Source: a virus
Length of the DNA stretch: 21,942 bases
IMG/VR virus record: IMGVR_UViG_3300020420_000067
Location: 1 to 21,942 of that record
Reading direction: 5' to 3' (one strand)
Shown here: positions 1 through 9,900 of the stretch, piece by piece
Layout of the letters: every line of letters begins with the position of its first letter
Numbering within the stretch: position 1 is the first letter of the stretch
Made by a program: the position numbers and the translations under genes
Notes under the pieces: model-generated
The model's input: the letters and a program-made list of their open reading frames with translations, nothing else
The model's database searches: none
What the model was told of the DNA's origin: nothing

Positions 1-3000
1 GCAAAGTCTTCACCACTAGGAGAGTTATTTCTAAGTCTAGGTGCAAGTATGACACCTTGAATCTTACCACCTGAGTTATAAAAACTAGGTGTGGTAGATG
101 GGCCTACCTGTGTTTCAATCTGTGTATTACTAATAACTCTAGTAATTAATGATCCATTGTAATAAGGATCTCCTCCTTTTGGATAGAATTGTTTTGTAGC
201 ATAGTTATCCTGAGAACATGAGAATAAGATAGACTCAGTTTTTAATTTAATATTTCTACCAACACCAGCTGCGGTTGTGATTCCATGAACTGCTGGTAAG
301 AAGGCAGTCATAATACCAATAGATTCATTATAATCCGCATGATTGATATTGTATTCTACTCTTGTAGAAACACCAACATTCAAAGTCACATTGTTAGATG
401 TTACGGCAGTTGGATATAATGCAGCGTTATGTGCAGGGTCAGTCGTACGAGGATATGGATGTTCTGTTGCATATTGATCCATAGAACAAGCATAAACCAA
501 TCCGCCTGTTGCTAAACCAACACTAGTCGTAGTTGATAATCCATGTGAGGTATCAGTGGTTATTGTTGCTAATCCACTGTTTGCGTCATAAGTTGCATTA
601 GTTACATTGAACTTGACTCTAGATGTGATACCTACGTTAATTGTGAATGTATCTGTCGTAGAAGTAACAACACCAACTTCCACATTGTGTATAGGATCAG
701 TTGTTCTTGGATATGTGTGATCAGTGGCATAGTTGTCCTGAGAACATCTCCATGTATATGAATCTGTTGCAAGACCAATAGTGTCTCTAGCAATTAACAT
801 TCCATTAAGATCTGCGTTCTCAAATGTGTGAATATAATTACCACCGCTGATAACAGAGTCAGCAGCTGCAGAAACAAAAATATGTTCTGATTGATTAGAT
901 GATTTTCCTACATCCAGAGTAATTGTAGTATCTGTTGTAGAAGTAATTTTAACAGCAGTATTGTAAGCAGGGTCTGGGCCAGATATACCGCTTGCCCTTG
1001 GGTAGAAGTGATTTGTCGCATGATTATCTAAAGCACAGGTAAATTTGAATCCCCTAGTCTTAAGTTTTACAGAAGTTCCTTTCTTAAGTGTATGAGATCC
1101 AATGTCCACAGTCATCAAACCAGTAAACGGATCAAAAGATCCACTTGTGGGACTGTGGTAAACTAGAGGTGAAGTTCCAACGTTTACAGAGAACTTATCT
1201 AAGTCTACGGTGGTTACTGATAACCACTTTTGATCTGCTGGATCTTTAGCTCTTGGATAACTCTTAATAGTCTTCCGTTTATCCATAAAGCATCTAAATC
1301 TTATGGAATTTCTTTCAAACTGAACTCTATTACCAGTCACCATTCCATGTCCAGCAACTGTACATGTCATAATACCAGATCCAGCATCATAAGTTGCAAA
1401 AGTGACACTCTTAGGTAACGCACCATTAAATCCGTGTACATTGGAGAACACGGTCATGATACCTGTAGTTGCAGTATAGGCTGCAGTAGTAATACCGTAG
1501 TTAACTATTGTTGACACGCCAACATTGATTGTTATAGTGTCAGCAGATGTAGAACCAATACCGACTGATACATTACCACCGATAGGATCATCAGGACGAG
1601 GATATGCGTGTTCTGTTGCAAAATTATCTCTAGCACATGTGAATCTTATAGATGCAGTATTGATACCAACAGTGTCTCTAGCTTTCTTAAGACCACCAGT
1701 AGTTGCACTCTGGAACCAGTGTGCATTTACAATGGTAGATACACCAACATTTACAGAGAATGTATTTACACCGACATGATAGATTGGTAGCCACTCATTC
1801 AAGAATGGATCAGAATATCTTGGGTATGCCTTAGTTGCAGTATATCCATCTAGATCACATTTGAATGAAATTGATTCTAAGTCAAACTTGACATACTCAC
1901 CAGCAACGAAACCATGATTTGCAATGGTTGGTTCTAGTACACCAGTACTAGCATTATACGTCGCCGTCGAAATTGTATGAGCTGAGTGATCGTAATAAGA
2001 GTGTCCAGCACCCACGTTAAGTACAAGTTCACCTGTACCAGCATTGTATGTGGATGTTGATATAGAACGTTCCTGTATTGTAGAAGGCCCAACTCTTACC
2101 TCAAAGGTATCTGTAGTTGCAGAAACGATTCCTAGATTTGTATTATACGCTGGGTCTGTCTTACGAGGATACGCATGAACAGTTGCATAGTTATCTTTAG
2201 CACACTTGAAGTTCAAAGAACCTTCTGCAATTTGAACCAATTGAGTTGGTCTTTCTATAGCATTTGCAACTGATGACTGATACCAGTATGGGCCATAGTC
2301 TCCACCACCAGTAATGACCGCATCAGTTCCAACACCAACTAAAGTATATGGATAATCACCACCAGCAAGAACACCACCAACCGCCACACCCTGATTAGGT
2401 ATGAATGTATAGATGTTTGCTCCACCAGTAGCTCCAACATCAACAGTGAATATTGTACCAGCACAACTAACAATACTTACTGGTTTATCGTAGTAAGGGT
2501 CTTGTGGTCTTGGATAGAAGTGACTAGATTGGAAACCGTCTTGTTCACATCTAAATCCAAGAGCTCCAGCTTTGAACTTGATAGTTTCTCCAGCTTGGAA
2601 ACCATGTAGTCTGTCAAGAGAAACAGTCATGATACCCAACGCTGGTGTATAATCTGCAAACCTTATGTTATATGGAACTATGGTTGTGATACCAGCATTG
2701 ACTGTGATGGTTGTTCCAGCAACACTAACAATAGGTACAGCGGTGTTGTAAGTAGGATCTTTTGATCTAGGATAGTACTTAGTTACAGTGTTTTGGTCAG
2801 CAGTACATGTAAATCCAAGTGAACTATCTCTAAACTTAATACTTTGTCCAGCCTCTAAGTCATGAACTCCAATACTCATTGTCATGATACCTACAGACGG
2901 TGTATAATCCGCTCCAGACACAGTGTAATCTACTCTAGTAGTAATACCAGCAAAGACCTCAAAAGTGTCAGTTGTCTTGTTTGATATTGGAACCCAATTG

Positions 3001-5915
3001 TTACTTAGAGGGTCTGTAGATCTTGGATAGTATTTTGTTGATGTAAATTGATCTAATGAACACTTCCAACCGATAGAATTATCTGCAATTCTAACCATGT
3101 CTCCATTTGAGAATCCATGACTAGGAACTGTTATAGTTAAGATACCTACAATTGGATTATAGTTAGCAGTTGTAAGTGAATGTTGACTAGGTCCTGTCAA
3201 ACCATGTCCATTAAGAGTCAATAATAATGAACCAGTACTAGGAGTATAATCAGCATCTGTAGGTGTGATTTGTGATCCACCAACTATTTGAACAGCATTA
3301 GTATCTGCACTTACAAATTGATGTGCATAATCGCCACCAATTTTTATTGTTTTTTCATCAGAACTTACATATGTGTGTGCATAGTCGCCACCAGCAAAGG
3401 TAGATGTTGCAGTTGCACTGTAGAACCCATGTAGATAAGGTCCTCCAGTTAGTAATGGCTCATCTACTGAACGGAGGAATTGATGAGGATAATCACCACC
3501 ATATATGATTGCCCCAGCAACTGCCTCTTCAAATCTGTGAATGTATTGATTCTTGACACGAGATATACCCACATCCATTGAAAGCCCAGTGCCAGCATAT
3601 CCTGTAATTGGGATAGAAGTATCGTATGCAGTTGATCTACTTCTTGGATAATAATGATCTTTTGCACCATTATCTAAAGCACATGTAAATGCAAGACCAG
3701 TTAAGATAACATCTTTACCTACCTTGTATCCATGAGGTGCTGCAGTCGTTACAGTTAGAACTCCAGTTACATTATCATACAACGCACTGGAAACACCTAA
3801 TGCAGGGTCATAATCGCATGTAAAGGCAATACCAGATAGTATTACACAATCATCTTCTGTAAGATTATGATTCTTTCTAGTTGTGACAGTTGCAATACCA
3901 GATGTCTCATCATACTCAACATGACCAACTTGAACAGCTGGAGCACTGGTAAATGTGACTGCTACACCAGTTACGTTTACAAAGTCATCAGTTTCTAATT
4001 CATGTCCTTCAAATGGTATGAATGAACCAACACCAGCTGTCGCAGTGTGAACACCAGTGGTTGTTACTGCCATACCAATGTTCACTGTAAAGTTTGTTGC
4101 ACTTACAATACCTGTGACACCAAAATATTTTTGTGAATCTGATGGGAAAGTCTTACTTCCAATACTGGTATCAAATACAATATTAGACAACTTGACAACG
4201 TTTGAAGTCGTTAGTCCATGAGCAGATGCTGCAGTAATTGTTGCAACACCAGAGAATGACTCAAAATCTATTTGAGATATATTAATACTTGTTCCGTCCT
4301 GAGCACCATGAGCAGTAACTGTTGTAATACCGTTAATTGGTGTTTGTTCCAGATATTGAATTGTTTTGGGTTTATAGAATCCAGTTCCACCTTCCACAAT
4401 ACTAAAACTTGTAATTATACCCGCTTCTGCTCTGTTTACAACACCACCACTTACATAATTATGTTCAAATGTAGAGATACCAACGAAAGCTCTGAATGTA
4501 TTCGCAGTGTGTCCACTTAAAACATCAAAACCAATTACATTTCTACCTTCCATGATTGCAGTATCAACGCCTGCTTGCACCAATCCCCCGCTAACATAGG
4601 CTAATGGTTGCGTACTGACACCACAATCAACTAATACGTTTAAGTTATCAATAATTTCTACAACAGGATATGCGTCTTCCCTGAAAGTAAATGTAGATAT
4701 TCCCTCTGTTACCTGAACCTGTTTTATTAATAAACTTCTACTTTGGTTAGTTGCAGTTCCTAGATAATGACCACCTGTTACACCAATGGTTGTAATACCA
4801 GTTATGTAATTATAACCAAAGGTATTAATATTTCTTAGAGCAGATACTGGAGTAAATGTAAATCCAGCACCAGTAATTCTTACTCTGTCATTTTCTACAA
4901 ATCCATGAGGACTACTAGTGGTGAATGTACATATACCAGCGATATGATTATAGTCTGCGGTAGATATAGCAACTGCACTTCCTGATGATGTTCCAAGAGT
5001 AGCGCTGAGACTTGCACCATAACCTTGAGATGATCTGACTGTTATTTCTGGTATTGCCCTATATCCTTGTCCCTTTCCTTCTATCTGTATAAATTCAAGA
5101 CTACCAGTTGTTCCAACACCGACTCTTGCAGCAGCTTTGATTGGTAAGTAGTATCCAGAACCTGACTGTAATCCTACTTTGTTAATTCTTCCAGCTCTAG
5201 GAACTCCACTTAGAAAATTAAGTTTGTTTTCTGATGAATCTACGACTTCAAAATCTAGGCCAGGTGTCTGAACAACATTGTTAATTAGAATAAACGGATT
5301 GTTACTTATATCTACTCCTGTATTGACATTGTTGTAGAGAGAAGTGACTACACCTAAGTTCTCACTCACAGTAAATTGTGTGCCTGCAACTCCTGTAAAT
5401 TCTAATGCTATATCATCAAGAATAACGTTTTTATCTGCTGTATCAAATGGATCTAACTTCCTAGAGAACAATCTGCCAGAGAAAGAAGAACTAGTCTTAA
5501 GACCTATAGGACCTGCTTGTCCATATGGTGCATCTGTAAAGAATATATTATCATCTATAATATTATAATCACCAGTAAACACTGAACTAAGTCCAACACC
5601 ATGACTTGTAGATAGAGTTCCAAAGGCACCTCTCTCCACAACCACCTGTGAATTGGTAGTCGTACTGAATACAGGATAGTATCCTACACCAGTGTTAAAT
5701 ATGATAATTTCAGATATTGTACCAACACCACTAATGACAGGGAAAAATACACCTTCTGTTGCTGGTGTGGTTGTTCCCTCAATAGTAATCTTTGGAGGAT
5801 CGGTTGCAGCATACCCTGTACCTCCGTCTAAAACTTCAATTTGGTAAACACCATATACTGAGTTAAATGACGGTCTGAGTAGAGCTCCTGATCCTGGCGT
5901 AACTCTTGTTGACAT
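1..5915 (-). CDS. Giant repeat-rich virion (tail/fibre-like) protein, C-terminus outside the window
   Basis: The frame opens at ATG 5915-5913, preceded by a good ribosome site (GAGG, 5 nt upstream), and stays open to the left edge, giving at least 1971 codons. It starts MSTRVTPGSGALLRPSF, 8 nt after the stop of the 340-aa gene, so the two are probably co-transcribed. The N-terminal third has beta-rich modules of the GGTGY / GKGQGYRAIPEITV type. From about residue 550 it becomes a string of modules of the form xTPxxGIMT..HGF..G..V, followed by a 14-residue C-x2-D-x8-Y-P-R core (12 copies) and DP-x-YN. A block of five 18-residue GGDYxH repeats lies at residues about 788-877. All motif copies sit in one frame, so there is no frameshift across this stretch. 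No transmembrane segment or enzyme motif was noticed. Similar giant proteins are known in cyanomyovirus virions. A role in fibres or host contact is inferred from repeats and position. Confidence 0.88.
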   Translation of the reverse strand, partial: MSTRVTPGSGALLRPSFNSVYGVYQIEVLDGGTGYAATDPPKITIEGTTTPATEGVFFPVISGVGTISEIIIFNTGVGYYPVFSTTTNSQVVVERGAFGTLSTSHGVGLSSVFTGDYNIIDDNIFFTDAPYGQAGPIGLKTSSSFSGRLFSRKLDPFDTADKNVILDDIALEFTGVAGTQFTVSENLGVVTSLYNNVNTGVDISNNPFILINNVVQTPGLDFEVVDSSENKLNFLSGVPRAGRINKVGLQSGSGYYLPIKAAARVGVGTTGSLEFIQIEGKGQGYRAIPEITVRSSQGYGASLSATLGTSSGSAVAISTADYNHIAGICTFTTSSPHGFVENDRVRITGAGFTFTPVSALRNINTFGYNYITGITTIGVTGGHYLGTATNQSRSLLIKQVQVTEGISTFTFREDAYPVVEIIDNLNVLVDCGVSTQPLAYVSGGLVQAGVDTAIMEGRNVIGFDVLSGHTANTFRAFVGISTFEHNYVSGGVVNRAEAGIITSFSIVEGGTGFYKPKTIQYLEQTPINGITTVTAHGAQDGTSINISQIDFESFSGVATITAASAHGLTTSNVVKLSNIVFDTSIGSKTFPSDSQKYFGVTGIVSATNFTVNIGMAVTTTGVHTATAGVGSFIPFEGHELETDDFVNVTGVAVTFTSAPAVQVGHVEYDETSGIATVTTRKNHNLTEDDCVILSGIAFTCDYDPALGVSSALYDNVTGVLTVTTAAPHGYKVGKDVILTGLAFTCALDNGAKDHYYPRSRSTAYDTSIPITGYAGTGLSMDVGISRVKNQYIHRFEEAVAGAIIYGGDYPHQFLRSVDEPLLTGGPYLHGFYSATATSTFAGGDYAHTYVSSDEKTIKIGGDYAHQFVSADTNAVQIVGGSQITPTDADYTPSTGSLLLTLNGHGLTGPSQHSLTTANYNPIVGILTITVPSHGFSNGDMVRIADNSIGWKCSLDQFTSTKYYPRSTDPLSNNWVPISNKTTDTFEVFAGITTRVDYTVSGADYTPSVGIMTMSIGVHDLEAGQSIKFRDSSLGFTCTADQNTVTKYYPRSKDPTYNTAVPIVSVAGTTITVNAGITTIVPYNIRFADYTPALGIMTVSLDRLHGFQAGETIKFKAGALGFRCEQDGFQSSHFYPRPQDPYYDKPVSIVSCAGTIFTVDVGATGGANIYTFIPNQGVAVGGVLAGGDYPYTLVGVGTDAVITGGGDYGPYWYQSSVANAIERPTQLVQIAEGSLNFKCAKDNYATVHAYPRKTDPAYNTNLGIVSATTDTFEVRVGPSTIQERSISTSTYNAGTGELVLNVGAGHSYYDHSAHTISTATYNASTGVLEPTIANHGFVAGEYVKFDLESISFKCDLDGYTATKAYPRYSDPFLNEWLPIYHVGVNTFSVNVGVSTIVNAHWFQSATTGGLKKARDTVGINTASIRFTCARDNFATEHAYPRPDDPIGGNVSVGIGSTSADTITINVGVSTIVNYGITTAAYTATTGIMTVFSNVHGFNGALPKSVTFATYDAGSGIMTCTVAGHGMVTGNRVQFERNSIRFRCFMDKRKTIKSYPRAKDPADQKWLSVTTVDLDKFSVNVGTSPLVYHSPTSGSFDPFTGLMTVDIGSHTLKKGTSVKLKTRGFKFTCALDNHATNHFYPRASGISGPDPAYNTAVKITSTTDTTITLDVGKSSNQSEHIFVSAAADSVISGGNYIHTFENADLNGMLIARDTIGLATDSYTWRCSQDNYATDHTYPRTTDPIHNVEVGVVTSTTDTFTINVGITSRVKFNVTNATYDANSGLATITTDTSHGLSTTTSVGLATGGLVYACSMDQYATEHPYPRTTDPAHNAALYPTAVTSNNVTLNVGVSTRVEYNINHADYNESIGIMTAFLPAVHGITTAAGVGRNIKLKTESILFSCSQDNYATKQFYPKGGDPYYNGSLITRVISNTQIETQVGPSTTPSFYNSGGKIQGVILAPRLRNNSPSGEDF
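177..3683 (-). repeat. Twelve copies of a C-x2-D-x8-Y-P-R protein motif
   Basis: Each core is exactly 42 nt (14 codons) in the frame of the giant gene: 177-218 (ends YPK), 447-488, 705-746, 996-1037, 1251-1292, 1596-1637, 1818-1859, 2163-2204, 2508-2549, 2766-2807, 3021-3062 and 3642-3683. Examples are CSQDNYATDHTYPR, CALDNHATNHFYPR and CAKDNYATVHAYPR. Start-to-start spacing is 222-291 nt in seven intervals, exactly 345 nt in three, and 621 nt in the last. The Cys and Asp are invariant among the copies read. Most copies are followed by D-P and then a beta-rich stretch such as TDTFTINVG. The repetition is at protein level and the DNA has diverged, so this is old duplication rather than a recent tandem array. 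Confidence 0.9.
3285..3554 (-). repeat. Five tandem 18-residue GGDYxH repeats
   Basis: Five consecutive 54-nt units within the giant gene, read from 3554 downward: KNQYIHRFEEAVAGAIIY, GGDYPHQFLRSVDEPLLT, GGPYLHGFYSATATSTFA, GGDYAHTYVSSDEKTIKI and GGDYAHQFVSADTNAVQI. Tyr-4 and His-6 are kept in every unit and an aromatic stands at position 8. Single, more diverged relatives occur elsewhere in the protein: GGNYIHTF near 825-855, and GGDYPY and GGDYGPYW near 2290-2370. The exact 18-residue period suggests a repetitive beta fold or stalk, which is an inference. Confidence 0.85.
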
Positions 5916-5923
5916 TTATTCCT

Positions 5924-6946
5924 CTATATGATGTTGATAGAACTACTGCAATAAACTCTGGTAACTCCAGTGCTATCACGAATTATGCTAAACGTTAGTA
6001 TATCATCATTACTCGTAGCAGGCGGAGGATTACCACCAACCCATTTAACACCGTTTGCAATTTGAGTGCCGTTTACTGTAGTTGCATCACCATAAGTATA
6101 TCCAACTCCAGCATTGTTTATAAGTGTAACTGTAGTTGCTTTACTATTCTGACCACTAACATTAGTGAAAGCCCATGTCGTAATCGAAGTCGTTATACCA
6201 CCTAATATCACAGAACCCTGAGATACATCCATAGTTATTGTGCCGCCTGCACTTACAGTCAGTGTATCACTAAAGTTCCCTACAACTCTTTCCGTAATAT
6301 CGGAATTAAAGTTGACTTGATCCATCAGGGTACTTGCACCACTGACTAGAACATCACCTTGTACATCTAATCTACATGTTGGAGCAGTAGAACCTATACC
6401 AGTATATGCCTCGTTCGTAACTACAAAAGATTTGTTATCGCTTACTGCAGCATCTGATACTCGCAATCCATGTCCAAGTCCTTTTGCAACTGCCCAAATA
6501 GTTGGTCTTTCAGCAGAGAATGATGCAACTTCTAATTGCGATGTAGGTAAAGATGTTCCAATGCCGACCATACCGTCAGCCTTAATTCGGAACATGGTTG
6601 TTGCAGTTCCAACTTCAATAGGGCCATCTGCAATCGCACCAGGCTGTTGAATTGTAATTTTACCAATATCACCATAACTCGTTGTTACAACACCACTCGT
6701 GTTGATGTTTATATCATCAGAAACACTCGCTGCGATTCCAGCAGCAACAGATGTTGATGCAATACCAGCATTTGTAGAATAACCAGCAGTGCTAGCAAAA
6801 GAAACAAAACTTACAAGGTTAGCACCATCTCCGAATATATCGTAGATTTCGTTGAAGTTATTATTGATCTTTATAGTCCCTGCCAATAGGGTATCGCCCG
6901 TCCCATCATTGGGAGCCGAACCAGTACTAATCCCTTGTTTAGCCAT
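5924..6946 (-). CDS. Tail-fibre-like virion structural protein (340 aa)
   Basis: The N-terminus carries the NDGTGDTL...KINNNFNEIYD element (residues 13-36), which recurs at the start of many cyanophage and other phage tail or baseplate-fibre proteins and probably acts as an attachment segment. It is followed by a low-complexity Ala/Ser/Gly stretch (about 50-75) and two copies of the fibre-shaft motif GIGTxxPTxxLxV (residues 128-140 VGIGTSLPTSQLEV and 183-195 GIGSTAPTCRLDV). The C-terminal third is beta-rich and ends in SSSINII. The gene lies between the 3002-aa protein and the giant protein and has its own perfect late promoter box 22 nt before the ATG. The ribosome site is weak. It is probably a trimeric fibre or fibre adaptor, though it has no T4 gene name I can defend. 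The start is chosen because the conserved N-terminal element begins there. Confidence 0.85.
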   Translation of the reverse strand: MAKQGISTGSAPNDGTGDTLLAGTIKINNNFNEIYDIFGDGANLVSFVSFASTAGYSTNAGIASTSVAAGIAASVSDDININTSGVVTTSYGDIGKITIQQPGAIADGPIEVGTATTMFRIKADGMVGIGTSLPTSQLEVASFSAERPTIWAVAKGLGHGLRVSDAAVSDNKSFVVTNEAYTGIGSTAPTCRLDVQGDVLVSGASTLMDQVNFNSDITERVVGNFSDTLTVSAGGTITMDVSQGSVILGGITTSITTWAFTNVSGQNSKATTVTLINNAGVGYTYGDATTVNGTQIANGVKWVGGNPPPATSNDDILTFSIIRDSTGVTRVYCSSSINII

Positions 6947-6968
6947 TACTTATTGAAGTCTTTTTTGT

Positions 6969-6976
6969 TATTTATA
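6969..6976 (-). promoter_or_regulatory. T4-type late promoter box TATAAATA
   Basis: On the minus strand TATAAATA begins two bases after the TAA stop of the 3002-aa gene and ends 22 nt before the ATG of the 340-aa gene. It is identical to the classical T4 late promoter -10 element, which is recognised by the phage sigma factor gp55; T4-like cyanophages use close variants. It would let the fibre-like genes be transcribed separately from the gp25-gp6 operon. Confidence 0.75.
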
Positions 6977-6977
6977 G

Positions 6978-9900
6978 TTAATATGGAGGGTTATCATCCA
7001 TAGTAGCAAATGTGTTGTCAATTGTGGTCACACTTGAGTTCACTCTTTTGGTATCATAATAAAAACCAGTAGCTACTGTACTGTTTGAAACAGCAGTCCT
7101 TGCCTGAGCAAATGTTGAGTCACCTACTTGTTTTACCTTCAAGAATTCGTCATCTAACTTGATGACATCTCCCTTTGAAATAGATGCAATACCAGTCGTT
7201 ACTGATATTCCCTGATCTGTTGGTCCGACAGAATCGGCAACTTGGACAGATAACTTCTTGTTCGTAATAGGAGTTTGTATAATATTATCAATTAAGATAA
7301 GAGCTTGTTTATTTGGTTCTGCAACCTTGAGGAAGTGTGTTCCAGTTCCTAGACCAGTAAAGGTGAAAGGAAGCGAAGTTGATAAACCAGAAATTCTAAA
7401 CTTAACATCATCTATCTTTTGTACAAATAAAGTGTCAGGCATAACATTAGTTCCTAACTCCACAGGAGAAAGTAAGATGTTATTGGTTGGTGTTGTTCCC
7501 CCAAGGTATGTACCAGCGATAGAAATAATATTAGTAGAAGCATATCCAGTTCCTCCAGTTACAACCTCAACCTCAGTAACATCCAAATTACTATCCCTAG
7601 TAACATTAAATGTTGCACCTGTTCCGCCAAACTCTGGTACAGTTGATGGAACATTAGTGTATGTTGTTGTAATACCAGTTCTAGATCCTGTTGTTTTAGT
7701 AACTGGGAAGGTAAGATTATTAGCTGGGGTTGCACCACCCAAATATGTACCAGCGATACTTACGTTGTCGGTAACGAAGTAATCAGTTCCACCATTAGTT
7801 AGAACTACTGCTGTTGATATACATTGTCCAGTGGTTTGATCAAAATCAAACCTAACTTGGAATGTAGCACCACTACCTCTAGTAGAGATGCCAGGCACAC
7901 CACCTTCTGCCATTCCAAATCCATAAAATCTAAACGCTGGGCCAGGAGGATTCTCTGTGACTGCAATTCCAGTAACAGGGCCTGGAATCTGTATGTTATA
8001 TCCATTTTCATACATTGCACTACCACCGACACCAGATGTTTTAACAGCCATGACAATATCTCTAGATCCTGTAGTATGAGAAGTAGTAGCAATACCAATC
8101 TTAGAACCACCTTGAGTGTCTAATAAAATTGATTGTCCACTCTGGAAATTATGACCCACAATACTAATAAGGTTGGATGCAATATCTACATCGGCAGATG
8201 CTGCAGCATTATATGATTTCTTGAATACAGGTGATCCGCCTACAGTCAATCCAAACTGTTTACTACCAACTAGTGTTCCTGTTCTGTCATGTGATCCATT
8301 AAAACCAGAAGATATATCATCAAGATTCAAGACTTTATTAGTCTTGTTCATAATGAAACTCTTAATTGGTCTGCCTTCTGGGAAGAAGATTCTTTGTACA
8401 GAACCATTTTCTAATTGATCATCCTCAGTAACAACTGCAAAGTTATCTCTCTTGCCCATATACATTTCATTATCAATATTGACAATCAACTTAACGCTTG
8501 TATCTACTGCCTTGACTCTCATGTTAGTAGACTTAGCAATTCCTACAGTAGCGACATTGGCAATAGGATCACTTTCTATAATCAGATCCGAGAACTCTAA
8601 GAAACCTGATGGGTGAACAATAGATTTAACTGATTCTTTCCATGTTGAATATGGTAGTTTACTCTTGATTGAGTATGAGAACTTCTGGAAATAGAAGTTA
8701 TCCGATAACCTCTGACTGAAATCGTTGAGAATACCAACGTTCATGTCATTCTTAGAAACTTTATCTCTAGTTACGCCAAGAGTAGTTCTGACTCTAAATC
8801 TATTAACATCTCTAACTGAACCAAGAAGTTGTGACACCTCACCAAACAACTTATCGCCAGGCAAGAGAGTACCAATGGTATCTCTCAATCTAAGTTGACT
8901 GATCTTACCATTCCAACCATTCTCAGCAACAAAACCTTCAAACTTAGTGGATGTGACTTTTTCACCAGACAGGTACTTAGCATCATCAATAATTGTCATA
9001 TTGAACTTAGCCATGTCATTGTAGTTGACAATAGAACCTAAAGTAAAGTCATCATCATAATCACCCAGTGTTACAGTAGAGATGCCAGGAGCATTTGCCA
9101 TACTGAATGTGACAGTGGCATTTTCAGTACTAACTCCTGTTACATTGAAGAATGAGAAGTCATAGTCGGCAGAGTTAAAGTTAGCCTCTCCATTAAGTTT
9201 AGATGCTGGTGTTATTCTACAGTTTTCTACAAACACTTGATCACCAATAGCAAATGGTAACTTAGTTTCTGTACTTGCAAATCCAGTTGTTACTGGTCTA
9301 TTGAACTGTGCATCCAAAAGAAGTTCAGCAGTTACAGTTGTACCACTGTGAGTAATCGCATCAATGTCATATCCATTAGAATTATTAGTTGTTATAATAC
9401 TAAGAGGTTCACTAAACTCAAAAGCATTTTGAATTATATTAACCTTATCTACAGATCCCCCTGATATAGTTGCTTCAATTGACACATTACTATTACCTCT
9501 TACTGCAAGTTTAGGAGGTTGATTATATCTTATACCACCATCTATTACTCGTATCTCATCCATCCTTGCAATACCACTTACATCAACTATAGCAGGGACA
9601 CTTAAGAATGGCAATAGTGTAGGGTCAGTTGGATAGTCAAATCCATCTTTGATTCTTTCTACAATGTCTATTTGACCAATCTCAGGAGAAGAAACTTTCA
9701 CAATGGCATCTTGACCTTGGGTACTTGCAAAACCAATGACTCTAGGTAAGATAGTATATCCTTTGCCTGGGAAATTGATTTTAGTAGAGTTGATAGGCCC
9801 TCTTGCATTTTTAGATGCAGTGCTATATGTGATTGTACTTACACCAACTCTCGATATAAGTTTCTGTGGCTCAGGAGGTTTTTCTTTTAAGTTGAAAGTA

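Noticed and set aside
3464-3670. 68-codon minus-strand frame inside the giant gene
   Set aside because: It overlaps the GGDYxH repeat block and the twelfth Cys motif in another frame, has no ribosome site, and is a shadow.
177-3683. Regularly spaced repeats that could suggest a CRISPR or tandem DNA array
   Set aside because: The units are conserved in protein but not in DNA, spacing varies in multiples of three, and all are in one long coding frame.
7258-7782. 174-codon plus-strand open frame
   Set aside because: It is the antisense of the duplicated SIAGTYLGG modules; its length follows from the codon bias of the real minus-strand gene.
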